From JBDSTZ01 sp039927975 (GTDB lineage: Bacteria > Pseudomonadota > Gammaproteobacteria > Burkholderiales > Burkholderiaceae_D), in contig JBDSTZ010000346.1 in NCBI GenBank assembly GCA_039927975.1, positions 1 through 25,687 on the forward strand: 25,687 nt of DNA, written 5' to 3'. Made by a program: the position numbers and the translations under genes. The notes beneath the pieces were generated by a model, which saw nothing but the letters and a program-made list of their open reading frames with translations, did not search any database and was not told the origin of the DNA. Each line of letters opens with the position of its first letter. Position 1 is the stretch's first letter. Positions 7,775-16,000 of the stretch are shown here, one piece after another.

Positions 7775-8503
7775 ATGAAAAAATTCCCATGGCTTCTCAT
7801 CCTCGCGCTGTTCGCGCAGCCTTGCGCCCAGGCCGGCACCGGTTACTACCTGGTGACGACCTATCCAAATGCGGGGCAGCGCACCGTCGACTTCAAGTAC
7901 TGGAAAGCGCGGCCTTCAAACGGCGTGACCAGCAGCTCGCCCGAAATCGGCTTCGGCTACAGCGTCAATACGCGCTGGTACACCGAGCTGACCGGGGCGT
8001 GGTACCAGCGTGGCGAGGCTTCCCAGCACTTCGATGCGCTCGAATGGCAGAACGACTTCATGCTGACCCAGGGTGAATATCCCTTCGACCTGGCCTTCCA
8101 CACCAATATCGAGCGCGAGCAGGGCGATGGACACGAGATTGGCGTGCAGTTCGGCCCCGTTTTCCAGACCGAGATCGGCCGCACCCAGCTCAACCTGAAC
8201 GTCTTCTTCGAGCGTGCATTCCGTGCCGAGAAAGCCGAGCCGACCGAGATCAGCTACCAGTGGCAGGTCAGATACCACTACACGCCCAAACTGCAGTTCG
8301 GCGCCCAGGGCTTCGGTGAAATGGGGGAGTGGAACCACTGGCTGCCGCGTGCGCGGCAATCGCACCGCGCCGGCCCCGCGCTGTTTGGCAGCTGGGACCT
8401 GGGCGGCGCCCGCGAATGGAAGTATGAAGCGGCCTACCTGATCGGCAAGAACTCCGCGCGCAGCGCGAAAAGCGTCGCGGCGCGGATTCAGTACGCTTTC
8501 TGA
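7775..8503 (+). CDS. Putative outer-membrane beta-barrel protein of unknown function
   Basis: The product has 242 residues. The ATG at 7775 opens a clear signal peptide (MKKFPWLLILALFAQPCAQA, cleavage probably after AQA). The mature part is made of alternating polar/aromatic strands such as WYTELTGAWYQ, LQFGAQGFGEMG and EWKYEAAYLIG. It ends in QYAF, a C-terminal Phe typical of outer-membrane barrels. I do not recognise a named family. It lies 44 bp after the kinase gene on the same strand and may be cotranscribed with it. It ends 8 bp from the convergent TonB receptor. By context it might help vitamin uptake across the outer membrane, but that is only a guess. Confidence 0.7.
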   Translation: MKKFPWLLILALFAQPCAQAGTGYYLVTTYPNAGQRTVDFKYWKARPSNGVTSSSPEIGFGYSVNTRWYTELTGAWYQRGEASQHFDALEWQNDFMLTQGEYPFDLAFHTNIEREQGDGHEIGVQFGPVFQTEIGRTQLNLNVFFERAFRAEKAEPTEISYQWQVRYHYTPKLQFGAQGFGEMGEWNHWLPRARQSHRAGPALFGSWDLGGAREWKYEAAYLIGKNSARSAKSVAARIQYAF

Positions 8504-8511
8504 GCGATTGC

Positions 8512-10620
8512 CTACAGGTCGAACTGGGCGGTGAGGCGGAAAGTGCGCGGCGCCCCCGGAATCAGATAGCCGCCCAGCGCCGGCGTGACGTCGCGCCAGA
8601 AGAACTTGTCGAACACATTGTCGACCCGCGCGCGCAGCGTGGCGTTCACGCCGCCAACGCGCAGCGCGTACGCCGCGCCCAGGTCGAACAGGTGATAGCC
8701 TGGCACGAACACCGTGTTGGCCGCATCGAAGGCCTTCTTGCCGGCGTACTGCCAGCCGGCGTTCACCTTCAATCCCGGCACCTCGGCCAGGGAGTATTCG
8801 GCCCACGCGGTCGATTTAAAGGCCGGCACGTCGGTCACCCGTTTGCCATCGTGGTCGGCCTGGCCGGTGCCGTCCTGGCGGGTGTTAAGCGCCATCAGCG
8901 ACAGGCTCAGTGCCAGCGCGCGGCTGGCGTGGCCTTGCGCCGACAGCTCCAGGCCGCGATGCGTCGCCGTCCCGTTGCGCACATAGTAATTCGCCTGGTC
9001 GATGTACTCGAGTCCTTTACGGATCTGGAACAGCGACGCCGTCAGCGACAGGTCTTCGCCCAGCGCGCCCTTGACACCGAACTCGATCTGACGCGCCCGC
9101 GATGGCGACAGCGATTGATTGTTGTTGACGGTGCCGAACGGCGCGATGCCGCCTAGTTCCAGCCCGTGGCTATAGGAGCCATACGCGGTCCAGTCGCCAT
9201 TCACGTGATACAGCAGCGCCGCGCTGGGCAGGGTGAAACCGTCGTCCGACACCACGCCGTCCTGATTGCGCTTGACCTGTTCGTGGCGCAGGCCCGCGTG
9301 TAGCGTCAAGGCCGGCGACAGCGTCACGATATCCTGGGCGAACACCGAGCGCTCGGTCTCGCGCAAGTGTTCGAGCACCGGGCCCGTATGCGGATTGTTA
9401 ATCGCTGGCGGCACCACGATGTTGTGATAGATATTGCTGGTGCCGGCGGGGTCGTAGACATAGTCGCCGTATTTGTCGCGCCGGCTCGCGTAGCCCGCAC
9501 CAAAAGTAAGCTCGTGAATCAAGCCGGCGCCGGCCAGCTTCCCTTGCAACAGGGCCTGCGCGCCGCGCGGCGATTTCGATTCGCCCTCGCTCTGGTAATC
9601 GTAGACGTCGTAATCGCCATTGCTGCAATAGCCGGGATCCAAACCTTCACTGCCGCAGCCGTAAGGGAAGGCGGTGAAATCGTCGCGCTTGAACCAGTGC
9701 GCGTTGGCGCTGACGGTGGCGTGCCAGTCGGCGTTGATGCGGTACGCGAAACGCGCGCCCAGATTGCTGCTGCGCGTGTCGACCGGCCGTGCCCACGGCT
9801 GGTCGTTGAGCAGGGTCGACGCCGAGACTCCGATCGGCAGCGTCTCGTTGCGGATCAACTGGTAGCCCGGCGCCGTCAGCTGTGACTTGTGCTGGGTGTC
9901 CATGTCGACCTGCAGCAGCGCGTCCGGCGAGATCTGCCAGTCAAAGGCAGCCGAGACGAACTGGCGCTCGCCATTGGCGCCCTTGACGTAGGAACGCAGG
10001 CGCTCGGCCGCCGCATTGAAGCGGTAGCCGAAGGCCGGATCGGCGAAGCGCCCGCCCGCATCGACCGCGCCATACACGGTGCCGCGCTCGGACAGGCCCA
10101 GCGTGGCCGACAGCAGCGGCTTGTTGGTCGGCCGCTTGGTGACATAGTTGACGATGCCGCCCGGCGTCGCCAGGCCCGCCTGCAATCCGGACAGGCCCTT
10201 GAGCACTTCGATGCGCTCCTTGTTCTCGAGCGGGATCTGGGTGTCGCCCGAGATGGCGATGCCATCCTTGCGGTAGCTGGCCGCATTGTCGAGCGCGAAA
10301 CCGCGGATCGAGAACTGCTCGGCATAGCCGACCGCGTTGTAGGCGTCGCTGACGCTGGCGTCATACTTCATCGCGTCGGTGCTGGTGCCGATGCCCAGGT
10401 CCTGCATGCGGGCGCGGTCGAAGGTGCTGATCGAGGCCGGCGTATCCTGCAGCGGCGCGTCGTTAAAGCCGCCCACACTGGCGCGATCGGCCAACGGCGT
10501 GCGGCTTGCGCTGACGACGACTTCGGGCAACGATTGGGTGCTCTGGGCTGCCGCGTTCAGGCAAAAGGCTTGCGCGATCGCGCAGCAAACCAGGCTGTAT
10601 TGAAAAGGTGTTGGGGACAT
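8512..10620 (-). CDS. TonB-dependent outer-membrane receptor, TPP-riboswitch controlled (probable thiamine uptake)
   Basis: The product has 702 residues. The signal peptide probably ends at AAA (23-25). A TonB-box-like LPEVVVSA follows (31-38), and no N-terminal signalling (STN) domain is present. The plug (about 40-165) contains ERIEVLKGLSGLQAGLATPG and IVNYVTKRP, the pattern of FhuA/FpvA-type siderophore receptors. The rest is a 22-strand-type barrel that ends with GAPRTFRLTAQFDL. By sequence alone it would be called a siderophore receptor. However, a clear TPP riboswitch lies in its leader, and TPP-controlled TonB receptors are known as predicted thiamine importers. I therefore infer import of thiamine, its phosphates or a precursor, in exchange with TonB energy. 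The ATG at 10620 is preceded by GAG at -9 to -7. Confidence 0.9.
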   Translation of the reverse strand: MSPTPFQYSLVCCAIAQAFCLNAAAQSTQSLPEVVVSASRTPLADRASVGGFNDAPLQDTPASISTFDRARMQDLGIGTSTDAMKYDASVSDAYNAVGYAEQFSIRGFALDNAASYRKDGIAISGDTQIPLENKERIEVLKGLSGLQAGLATPGGIVNYVTKRPTNKPLLSATLGLSERGTVYGAVDAGGRFADPAFGYRFNAAAERLRSYVKGANGERQFVSAAFDWQISPDALLQVDMDTQHKSQLTAPGYQLIRNETLPIGVSASTLLNDQPWARPVDTRSSNLGARFAYRINADWHATVSANAHWFKRDDFTAFPYGCGSEGLDPGYCSNGDYDVYDYQSEGESKSPRGAQALLQGKLAGAGLIHELTFGAGYASRRDKYGDYVYDPAGTSNIYHNIVVPPAINNPHTGPVLEHLRETERSVFAQDIVTLSPALTLHAGLRHEQVKRNQDGVVSDDGFTLPSAALLYHVNGDWTAYGSYSHGLELGGIAPFGTVNNNQSLSPSRARQIEFGVKGALGEDLSLTASLFQIRKGLEYIDQANYYVRNGTATHRGLELSAQGHASRALALSLSLMALNTRQDGTGQADHDGKRVTDVPAFKSTAWAEYSLAEVPGLKVNAGWQYAGKKAFDAANTVFVPGYHLFDLGAAYALRVGGVNATLRARVDNVFDKFFWRDVTPALGGYLIPGAPRTFRLTAQFDL

Positions 10621-10691
10621 TGTCTGCTCGATGCTCGTTTATGCGCGCCGTGGCGCGTGTGTTGACGCTGGCGCCAACGGGAGAGCAGACA
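10621..10691 (-). promoter_or_regulatory. Expression platform: anti-SD/SD pairing below the TPP aptamer
   Basis: In the mRNA, TGTCTGCTC (10683-10691) is perfectly complementary to GAGCAGACA (10621-10629), the nine bases immediately before the ATG, which contain the likely Shine-Dalgarno GAG. Between them two smaller hairpins can form: GTTGGCG with CGTCAAC, and CGCGC with GCGCG. No T-run terminator is seen. This suggests translational rather than transcriptional control. How aptamer folding releases or allows the pairing is not evident. Confidence 0.5.
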
Positions 10692-10709
10692 AAGAAGGGA
10701 ACCGCTTTG

Positions 10710-10789
10710 CGCTTTCCTACGCTGGCATGATCCAGATCAGGTATGAAGGGTATCTCTCACCCGGAAAAATGGTTCCGGGACCCCTAGCG
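10710..10789 (-). promoter_or_regulatory. TPP (thiamine pyrophosphate) riboswitch
   Basis: Read on the minus strand, the conserved THI-element blocks appear in order. They are CTAGGGGT near the 5' end, then GGGTGAGAGATACCC, then ACCTGATCTGGATCATGCC, then AGCGTAGGAAAGCG. The ends pair as P1 (CGCT at 10786-10789 with AGCG at 10710-10713). The variable P3 arm forms a perfect 7-bp stem (CCCGGAA with TTCCGGG). It lies about 90 nt before the TonB receptor start. TPP binding should lower receptor synthesis when thiamine is plentiful. Confidence 0.95.
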
Positions 10790-10796
10790 AGCTGAC

Positions 10797-10802
10797 ATTT
10801 TA
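10797..10802 (-). promoter_or_regulatory. Candidate -10 box for the riboswitch transcript
   Basis: TAAAAT on the minus strand ends 7 bp before the first base of the aptamer P1 stem, so a transcript would start almost exactly at the riboswitch. The -35 region would fall at the 3' end of the DUF535 gene and is weak (TCTCGT at 17-bp spacing). Read-through from the DUF535 gene is an alternative source. Confidence 0.35.
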
Positions 10803-10817
10803 ACACGCGCATGCCGC

Positions 10818-11783
10818 TTACGAGATTTCCGCCGCTTCGTGTTCGGCGGCGTGCCGCACCGGTTCGGCCCGTGCGTGCAGCATATTGCGCTGTAGCGCGC
10901 GGCGCGCCGACTCGCCGATCTGGCGCCAGTTTTCGCGCCGCAGGGCCGCGCGCTTGCGGTGCTTGCCGGGCATGTCGGCCAGCGGCTTGACGTAGAACGG
11001 CAGCGTGATCAGGTGGCAATTGCCGGCTTGTTCGACCCCGCCGAGGATGCGCCAGAAGCCGTCGTAAGCGTTGGCGAAATGCTTGCCGGCCGCCGCGTCA
11101 TACGCGACATGGTGCGTGCTCTTGACCCCCGCCACCTGGTCCAGGCCGAGCGACTGTGCCACCCCCTGCATGGCGGCAAAGCAGAAGAAACTGGGCGAAT
11201 TGTTGGGAAAGGCTTGCTCGAAGGCGGTAAAGGCCTCGTCCGAATCGGTCCAGCGGCCCTGGTTGCGGGCCAGGAAAGGCAGCACCGCCGCCTGCGGGAT
11301 GCCGGCCAGCGCGCCGTCGACCCAGCTGAAACTGAGCCGGTGCAGGCACTTGCCTTCCGCCTCCAGGATGATCACCAGGTCGCCCTCGGCGTTCAGGCGC
11401 GAGGCCATCGCCAGGCGGATCGAAAAATGGCTGGCGCCGGCCTGGCGCTGCCACAGCACCAGGCCGGCGCCGCCGTACACCGCCTGCTTGTAGGCGGCGC
11501 CGAAGTTGGCGTCCTCGAAACCGTAATGAGTGAAGGCGCAGGCGATGCGCTGGCGCGCGCTCAGTCCGCGCACCAGGTAATCGCGATGGTTCAGGTGGTT
11601 GAACAGGTCGTCGCCCGGCGCCAGCGCGACGTAATGGCGATACACGTCGAGCCGGCACAGCGCCTGGTGCTCGCGGTAGTACAGCAGCACGCGCAGGCTG
11701 CGCGCAATGCACAGCAGCCAGGAGTTAAAGCCGTAATGCGGGCGCCGGCCGCGCCAGTGCTTGACCAGGTGAGCGAAAATCAT
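10818..11783 (-). CDS. VirK/YbjX family protein (DUF535)
   Basis: The product has 321 residues, about the family length. The ATG at 11783 is chosen because GGAGA precedes it by a proper distance; an upstream in-frame ATG at 11819 lies inside an inverted repeat and has no ribosome site. Recognisable family patterns are the N-terminal segment with LLYYREHQALCRLD, HYGFEDANFG, LVIILEAEGK with LHRLSFSWV, and the C-terminal GVKSTHHVAYDAAAGKHFANAYDGFW. VirK of Shigella and Salmonella and YbjX of E. coli have been linked to virulence, surface-protein localisation and resistance to envelope stress. The molecular activity is unknown. The C-terminal 40 residues are Arg/Ala/Glu-rich. It follows the SRPBCC gene on the same strand with a 104-bp gap. 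Confidence 0.88.
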   Translation of the reverse strand: MIFAHLVKHWRGRRPHYGFNSWLLCIARSLRVLLYYREHQALCRLDVYRHYVALAPGDDLFNHLNHRDYLVRGLSARQRIACAFTHYGFEDANFGAAYKQAVYGGAGLVLWQRQAGASHFSIRLAMASRLNAEGDLVIILEAEGKCLHRLSFSWVDGALAGIPQAAVLPFLARNQGRWTDSDEAFTAFEQAFPNNSPSFFCFAAMQGVAQSLGLDQVAGVKSTHHVAYDAAAGKHFANAYDGFWRILGGVEQAGNCHLITLPFYVKPLADMPGKHRKRAALRRENWRQIGESARRALQRNMLHARAEPVRHAAEHEAAEIS

Positions 11784-11798
11784 GGCGTCTCCGAGAGG

Positions 11799-11829
11799 GT
11801 AAGACAAGCGATGAGGCATCTTGTCTTAC
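11799..11829 (-). promoter_or_regulatory. Perfect inverted repeat upstream of the DUF535 gene
   Basis: GTAAGACAAG (11799-11808) and CTTGTCTTAC (11820-11829) are perfect 10-bp arms separated by 11 nt. The middle can also pair (GATG with CATC), which makes an almost continuous hairpin with a small bulge. It lies 16 bp upstream of the ATG at 11783. It could be an operator for a dimeric regulator or an mRNA hairpin close to the ribosome site. There is no T-run. Confidence 0.5.
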
Positions 11830-11869
11830 TTCAAGGAAACTAATCGTGACGTGCATCAACGCGCCGGTC

Positions 11870-11883
11870 CCGCCGCGCGGCGG
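11870..11883 (-). terminator. GC palindrome just after the SRPBCC stop, weak terminator candidate
   Basis: CCGCCGCGCGGCGG is a perfect 14-bp palindrome that starts four bases after the stop codon of the SRPBCC gene. As RNA it folds to a 5-bp GC stem with a GCGC loop. No T-run follows, so termination would be inefficient or factor-dependent. Confidence 0.25.
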
Positions 11884-11887
11884 CCGC

Positions 11888-12415
11888 TTACTTCTCCGCC
11901 GCCGCCTTCAGCTTGCGCAAGCCCCGCTCGAAATCCTTGCCGATCAATTTGTCCATGCTGAAGAACACCGACATGATTTTCGACACGAACGGCATCGGTC
12001 CCGACATGTCCCACTCGACCGTCGTCGCCGCCCCGGAAGGCAGCAGCTTGAACACGGTGGTGTTGTGCGACTCGAACGGCGCGATGAAGTCGAGCTTGAT
12101 CACGGTTTTCGCCGCGCTGGCCGCCTCGACGATTTCCATCCGGCCGGCGCCGGCGTCCTTGTTACCCGACCAGGTGTACACCGCGCCCTGGCCGGCGCTC
12201 GCGCCGCTAAAGCCGCGTTTCATGGTCGGGTCCAGGTGCTCCCAGGGCGACCAATCCGGCCAGCGGTGGAAATCGGTCAGCAGCGCGGCGATCTTTTCGG
12301 GCGGCGCCTGGATGGCGATGCTGCGCTTGACGCTGAATTGATCCGGCTGCATGGCTGCCAGCACAAGGACAATGACGAGGACGGCAAGCAGCGCGAGGCC
12401 GATTTTCTTGAGCAT
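11888..12415 (-). CDS. Membrane-anchored SRPBCC (START-like) family protein
   Basis: The product has 175 residues. Residues 1-22 are one strongly hydrophobic helix (MLKKIGLALLAVLVIVLVLA), an N-terminal anchor or uncleaved signal. The rest matches the polyketide-cyclase/START-like fold: it opens with a strand FSVKRSIAIQAPPEKIAALL, followed by DFHRWPDWSPWEHLDP, the usual W-x-x-W-x-P-W block. Later come strands with GRMEIVEA, a TTVEWDMSG block, and a long C-terminal helix containing MDKLIGKDFERGLRKLKAAA. Such proteins bind hydrophobic ligands or lipids; the ligand here is unknown. No Shine-Dalgarno sequence is evident before the ATG at 12415. It probably precedes the DUF535 gene in a loose operon. 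Confidence 0.85.
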   Translation of the reverse strand: MLKKIGLALLAVLVIVLVLAAMQPDQFSVKRSIAIQAPPEKIAALLTDFHRWPDWSPWEHLDPTMKRGFSGASAGQGAVYTWSGNKDAGAGRMEIVEAASAAKTVIKLDFIAPFESHNTTVFKLLPSGAATTVEWDMSGPMPFVSKIMSVFFSMDKLIGKDFERGLRKLKAAAEK

Positions 12416-12520
12416 GGCAATGAGGAAAAGTGGGTGGGCGCCGGTGGGCGGGTGACCTACAGGATGCGATGGTCAGCCATGCTTGTCAATATTGCAGTAC
12501 ATATCTCATCATCCTGGTTT

Positions 12521-12538
12521 GCCAAATCCACAATTGGT
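12521..12538. promoter_or_regulatory. Imperfect inverted repeat GCCAA-N8-TTGGT, operator candidate
   Basis: GCCAAA (12521-12526) faces ATTGGT (12533-12538). The arms resemble those of the inverted repeat at 12864-12880, with a slightly longer spacer. It lies 106 bp upstream of the SRPBCC start. Confidence 0.25.
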
Positions 12539-12563
12539 TTAAATCTGTTGCCGCTTTGTCAGC

Positions 12564-12586
12564 AAAAAAAGCCGGACAAATCGGCT
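12564..12586 (-). terminator. Minus-strand hairpin with T-run
   Basis: On the minus strand AGCCG and CGGCT (12582-12586 and 12570-12574) pair around a 7-nt loop, followed directly by a run of seven T (12564-12570). This is the form of an intrinsic terminator. It lies 149 bp upstream of the SRPBCC start, so it would end either a short leader transcript or antisense transcription from the right. Confidence 0.45.
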
Positions 12587-12863
12587 GTTTCGCAATAAAA
12601 ATGACAATCTTTTGGCCGCAAGAAGTTGACTTCCGGTTACTAAAACTTGCCAAAATTCCATTTATTCCACCGCCCCGCGCCTGCCGTCCTGCTTGAACGT
12701 CATCCGAATTTTTCAATATCAAACGAGCAATTCATTGCCACTCGTCTATTGACATATTGCTAGTCGTTTTTCCCTCTGAAATCCAGCAAATTTACCGCCT
12801 GTTGTTTTCTGTGTTCACTTTGTCCCCGCCTGTCATCCTTTCCGATTCAATCTTGCTCCCAAT

Positions 12864-12880
12864 GCCAATAATTAATTGGC
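12864..12880. promoter_or_regulatory. Inverted repeat GCCAAT-N5-ATTGGC, operator candidate
   Basis: Perfect 6-bp arms (12864-12869 and 12875-12880) flank AATTA, making a symmetric AT-centred site about 150 bp before the giant gene. A second similar site lies at 12521-12538, so one regulator could control both divergent genes. The regulator is unknown. Confidence 0.4.
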
Positions 12881-13027
12881 TTGTGTAAATTTTTAACCAG
12901 GTTTTCAGCTAACATGTTGCTCTGGTGCTTTATGTTGAAATCGTGCCGTCTATAGTTGTCACGATTACAGCAAGTTCGCGCGGCGAGGCGCGGCGAGAAA
13001 AGCAAAATCAAGCGGAAAAAAGACGAC

Positions 13028-16000
13028 ATGAAACCAATTTTCAAGAAGCTATCGGTAGTTAAAATTCGTGATGCGTTTCGTGTCGAGGCACTCGAACCCC
13101 GAGTCCTCCTTTCGGCCGACCCGATCCTGGGCGCCGCCAGCTTGATCTTGCCCGATGATCATCATGCCGATTATGTCGCCCTCAACGCGTACGAGGGCAA
13201 CCTGGCCCTCGACCACAATGCCGACGTCAGCTACGCGCTGGTCGACCAGGTCCTGGCCGCCTCGACCGACACGGCCCAGCCGACCCCCGCGCCTGAACGC
13301 CAGATCTACGACCTCGCCGCCCTGATCCGCAATCAAGTCATCACCGACGGCCAGTTCGCCGTCGCCGCCAACGACGTCCTCAAGGGCAGCGGCAGCGTCA
13401 ACGTCGCCCTGCTCAACACCGGCACCGTGGCGCCGGGCTACTCGCCTGGCCTGCAGCACGTCACCTCCTACACCCAGACCGCCAACGCCACCCTCGAGAT
13501 CGAGCTGGGCGGCACCGCGCCGGGCACCGGCTACGACCAGTTGATCGTCGACAGCCTGTCCAGCCTGGACGGCAAGCTGGCCGTCTCGCTGTGGGGCGGC
13601 TTCAAGCCGCAAGACGGCCAGGTCTTCGAGATCATGCAGTTCGACACCATCCAGGGCAAGTTCGCCCAGGCCACCGGTCTGGTCCAGGCCAGCGACGACA
13701 TCTTCTTCGAACTGGTCCAGGACGCCCACTCGCTCAAGCTGATCGCCCACACCCTCGATCCGCTCACCGACGGCATGATCGGCATGGTCGGCGGCGACGC
13801 CGCCGACGGCGTCGGCTACTTCCTCAACAACGATTACTTCCCGACCATTCCGCCGCTCACCTTCCACGGCCACCTGAACCTCAACGGCAACCTCTACCTC
13901 GACGGCGCGCTGACCATCGACTACGCCGAGCATGACGTCACCGATCCTGTCACCGGCCACACCATCACCGCCAATACCTGGCTGGTCGGCATCGCCGACG
14001 GCGAAGGCTTCATCGGCATGGGCGGCCCGGCCATCAACCCGGGAGCGGTCGGCCTGGCGATCCACGACGCCGACATCGGCCTCGCGTTTATCGATCCGGC
14101 CGGCGCCGGCAACTATGGCTGGGTGCTCGCGCACGGCGTGATCGGCAGCGTCGGCGTGGTCGGCGTCGCCGGCCTGACCATCAGCGCCACCAACCTGGCC
14201 TTCGACCTGTCCTTCGGCACCGGCACGCTCGCTGGCGGCGCGCCCAACGACACCACCCTCGACCTGTCGGCCACCCCGCTGCTGGCCGGCGGCCACACCT
14301 TCAATGACGACGGCAGCGCCGGCGAATACATGCTGCTCTCCGGTCACGCCGACCTGGCCTTCAGCGGCGTCGCCATCAGCGCCGACATCGGCCTGTCCGT
14401 GATCGGCGGCGAAGTCCTGATCGCCGCCTCGAACGTCGACGCCGGCATCGGCGCCGGCGGCGTCAGCCTCGGCATCGACGGCGGCAGCTTCGGCCTGGTC
14501 CTCAGCCAGGGCAGCTTCGCCTTCGAAGCGAGCGGCGGCCTGGTCCTGACCGGCGGCGACTTCGCCAGCGTCACGGCCGACAATGTCACCATCCGCGTCA
14601 ACCACCTGGACGAAGACCTGTCGGGCCGCGTCCTCGATTTCGCCGACGGTTTCAGCTACACCTTCGGCGCGCTCGGCAAGAACGTCGGCCTGCAAGCGAC
14701 CGTCACCGGCCTGCACGCGGCGGTCGGCGGCGTGTTCGCCCTCTCCGGCGACTTCGCCTTCGAGAGCAACAGCGTCGACGGCACCATGAACGTGATCGGC
14801 CAGCACGCCGCCGCCAGCATGGGCGCCGGCGCCTACAAGGTCGGCGTCGGCGACGCCACCCTCGGCATGCACATCAGCGCCGCCGGCACCGTGCTCGAAG
14901 CCCACGGCGCCCTCGACGCCCAGTTCGGCGGCGCCATGTCGCTCACCGCCACCACCGTCGCCGTTCGCTACAACAGCACCGCCGCCGACGCCAGCGCCCT
15001 GGCGATCGACGCCGGCGACTTGAGCTACGTCTTCGGCGCCGGCCTCATGGCCTCGCTCAAGGAAGTCGCCGTCGGCGGCGCCAGCCTGCAGGTGGGCGGC
15101 TTCGTCCAGGCCAGCGGCAACCTCGCCGTGCGCCGCACCTCGGGCGTGCAGCTCAAGCTGGCCAACGGCAGCACCGTCGTTGTCGACGAACTGACCTTCG
15201 GCGCCAGCGACATGAACGTGTTCGCCGGCGCCGGCGCCGGCACCCCCGACGAACTGGGCGTGCGCCTGACCGACGTCGACCTGGCCATCGCCTTGATGAC
15301 GGAGCAGGGCGCGACTACCCACACCTGGACCGCGCTCAAGGCCGAAGCCGGCAGTGCCGAATTCGTCGGCATCGACGCCCTGACCCTGGCCGCCACCGAC
15401 ATCACCATCGAAATCAACAAGGCCAGTCCGGCCGCCGCCAGCGTCGTCGATTTCGCCGCCACCGGCGTGCAAGTGGCCACCGGTCCCGGCACCGACGTCA
15501 CCATCGACTTCGACGGCGCCAAGGGCGCCACCACCGCCGTCTCGATCGGCCGCGCCACGCTCGCCATCTCCGATTACGTATACATTAGTGGCAGCCTGTA
15601 TCTTGAGCAGAACGCCACCGTCGAAGTCGACGTCGTCACCGGCCTGCCAAACAGCTACCCCACCGGCGCCAATCCGTCCCTGGTGTCTGGCCTGAACCTG
15701 ATCGATGGCCTCTCGGTCGACCACAAGCGCATCGAGAACCTCGAAGTATCGAGCCTGATGCTCAGCGCCACCGACGTCGACATCTTCGTGGGCCTCGGCC
15801 CGTACTTCCTCGACACCAACGACAACGGCCTGTTCGACGCCAACGAAGTGGTCAACCCCGACCGCCTCGGCTTCACCCTCGACGACATCGACGTCGCCCT
15901 GGTGCTGATGAATTCGACCATGGACGCCGACCCGAACCGGGTCGTGCCGAACTTCTTTGCCCTGCAACTTAAGTGGGATAATCCGGTCAATATAGACATG

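Larger units (their letters stand above)
12416..13027. other. AT-richer intergenic region between divergent SRPBCC and giant-protein genes
   Basis: These 612 bp are clearly lower in GC than their surroundings. Short open frames here (for example 12430-12696 plus and 12486-12722 minus) lack ribosome sites and protein-like composition. The region holds two related inverted repeats, a minus-strand terminator-like hairpin and an isolated perfect -35 hexamer, TTGACA at 12749-12754, without a matching -10. It must contain the promoters of both flanking genes, but I cannot place them firmly. Confidence 0.6.

Noticed and set aside
8512..10620. Annotation of the TonB receptor as an iron-siderophore receptor
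   Set aside because: The plug resembles siderophore receptors, but the TPP riboswitch in its leader points to thiamine. No Fur-box-like palindrome is evident in the leader.
11784..11819. Upstream ATG (11819) as the start of the DUF535 gene
   Set aside because: It falls inside the inverted repeat and lacks a ribosome site, whereas the ATG at 11783 has GGAGA at the right distance.
12749..12754. Perfect TTGACA hexamer as the giant gene's promoter
   Set aside because: No -10-like hexamer lies 15-19 bp downstream, so it is not called as a promoter.
12430..13044. Small open frames in the intergenic region (88, 78 and 65 codons)
   Set aside because: They lack ribosome sites, and their composition follows the AT-rich DNA rather than a protein pattern.
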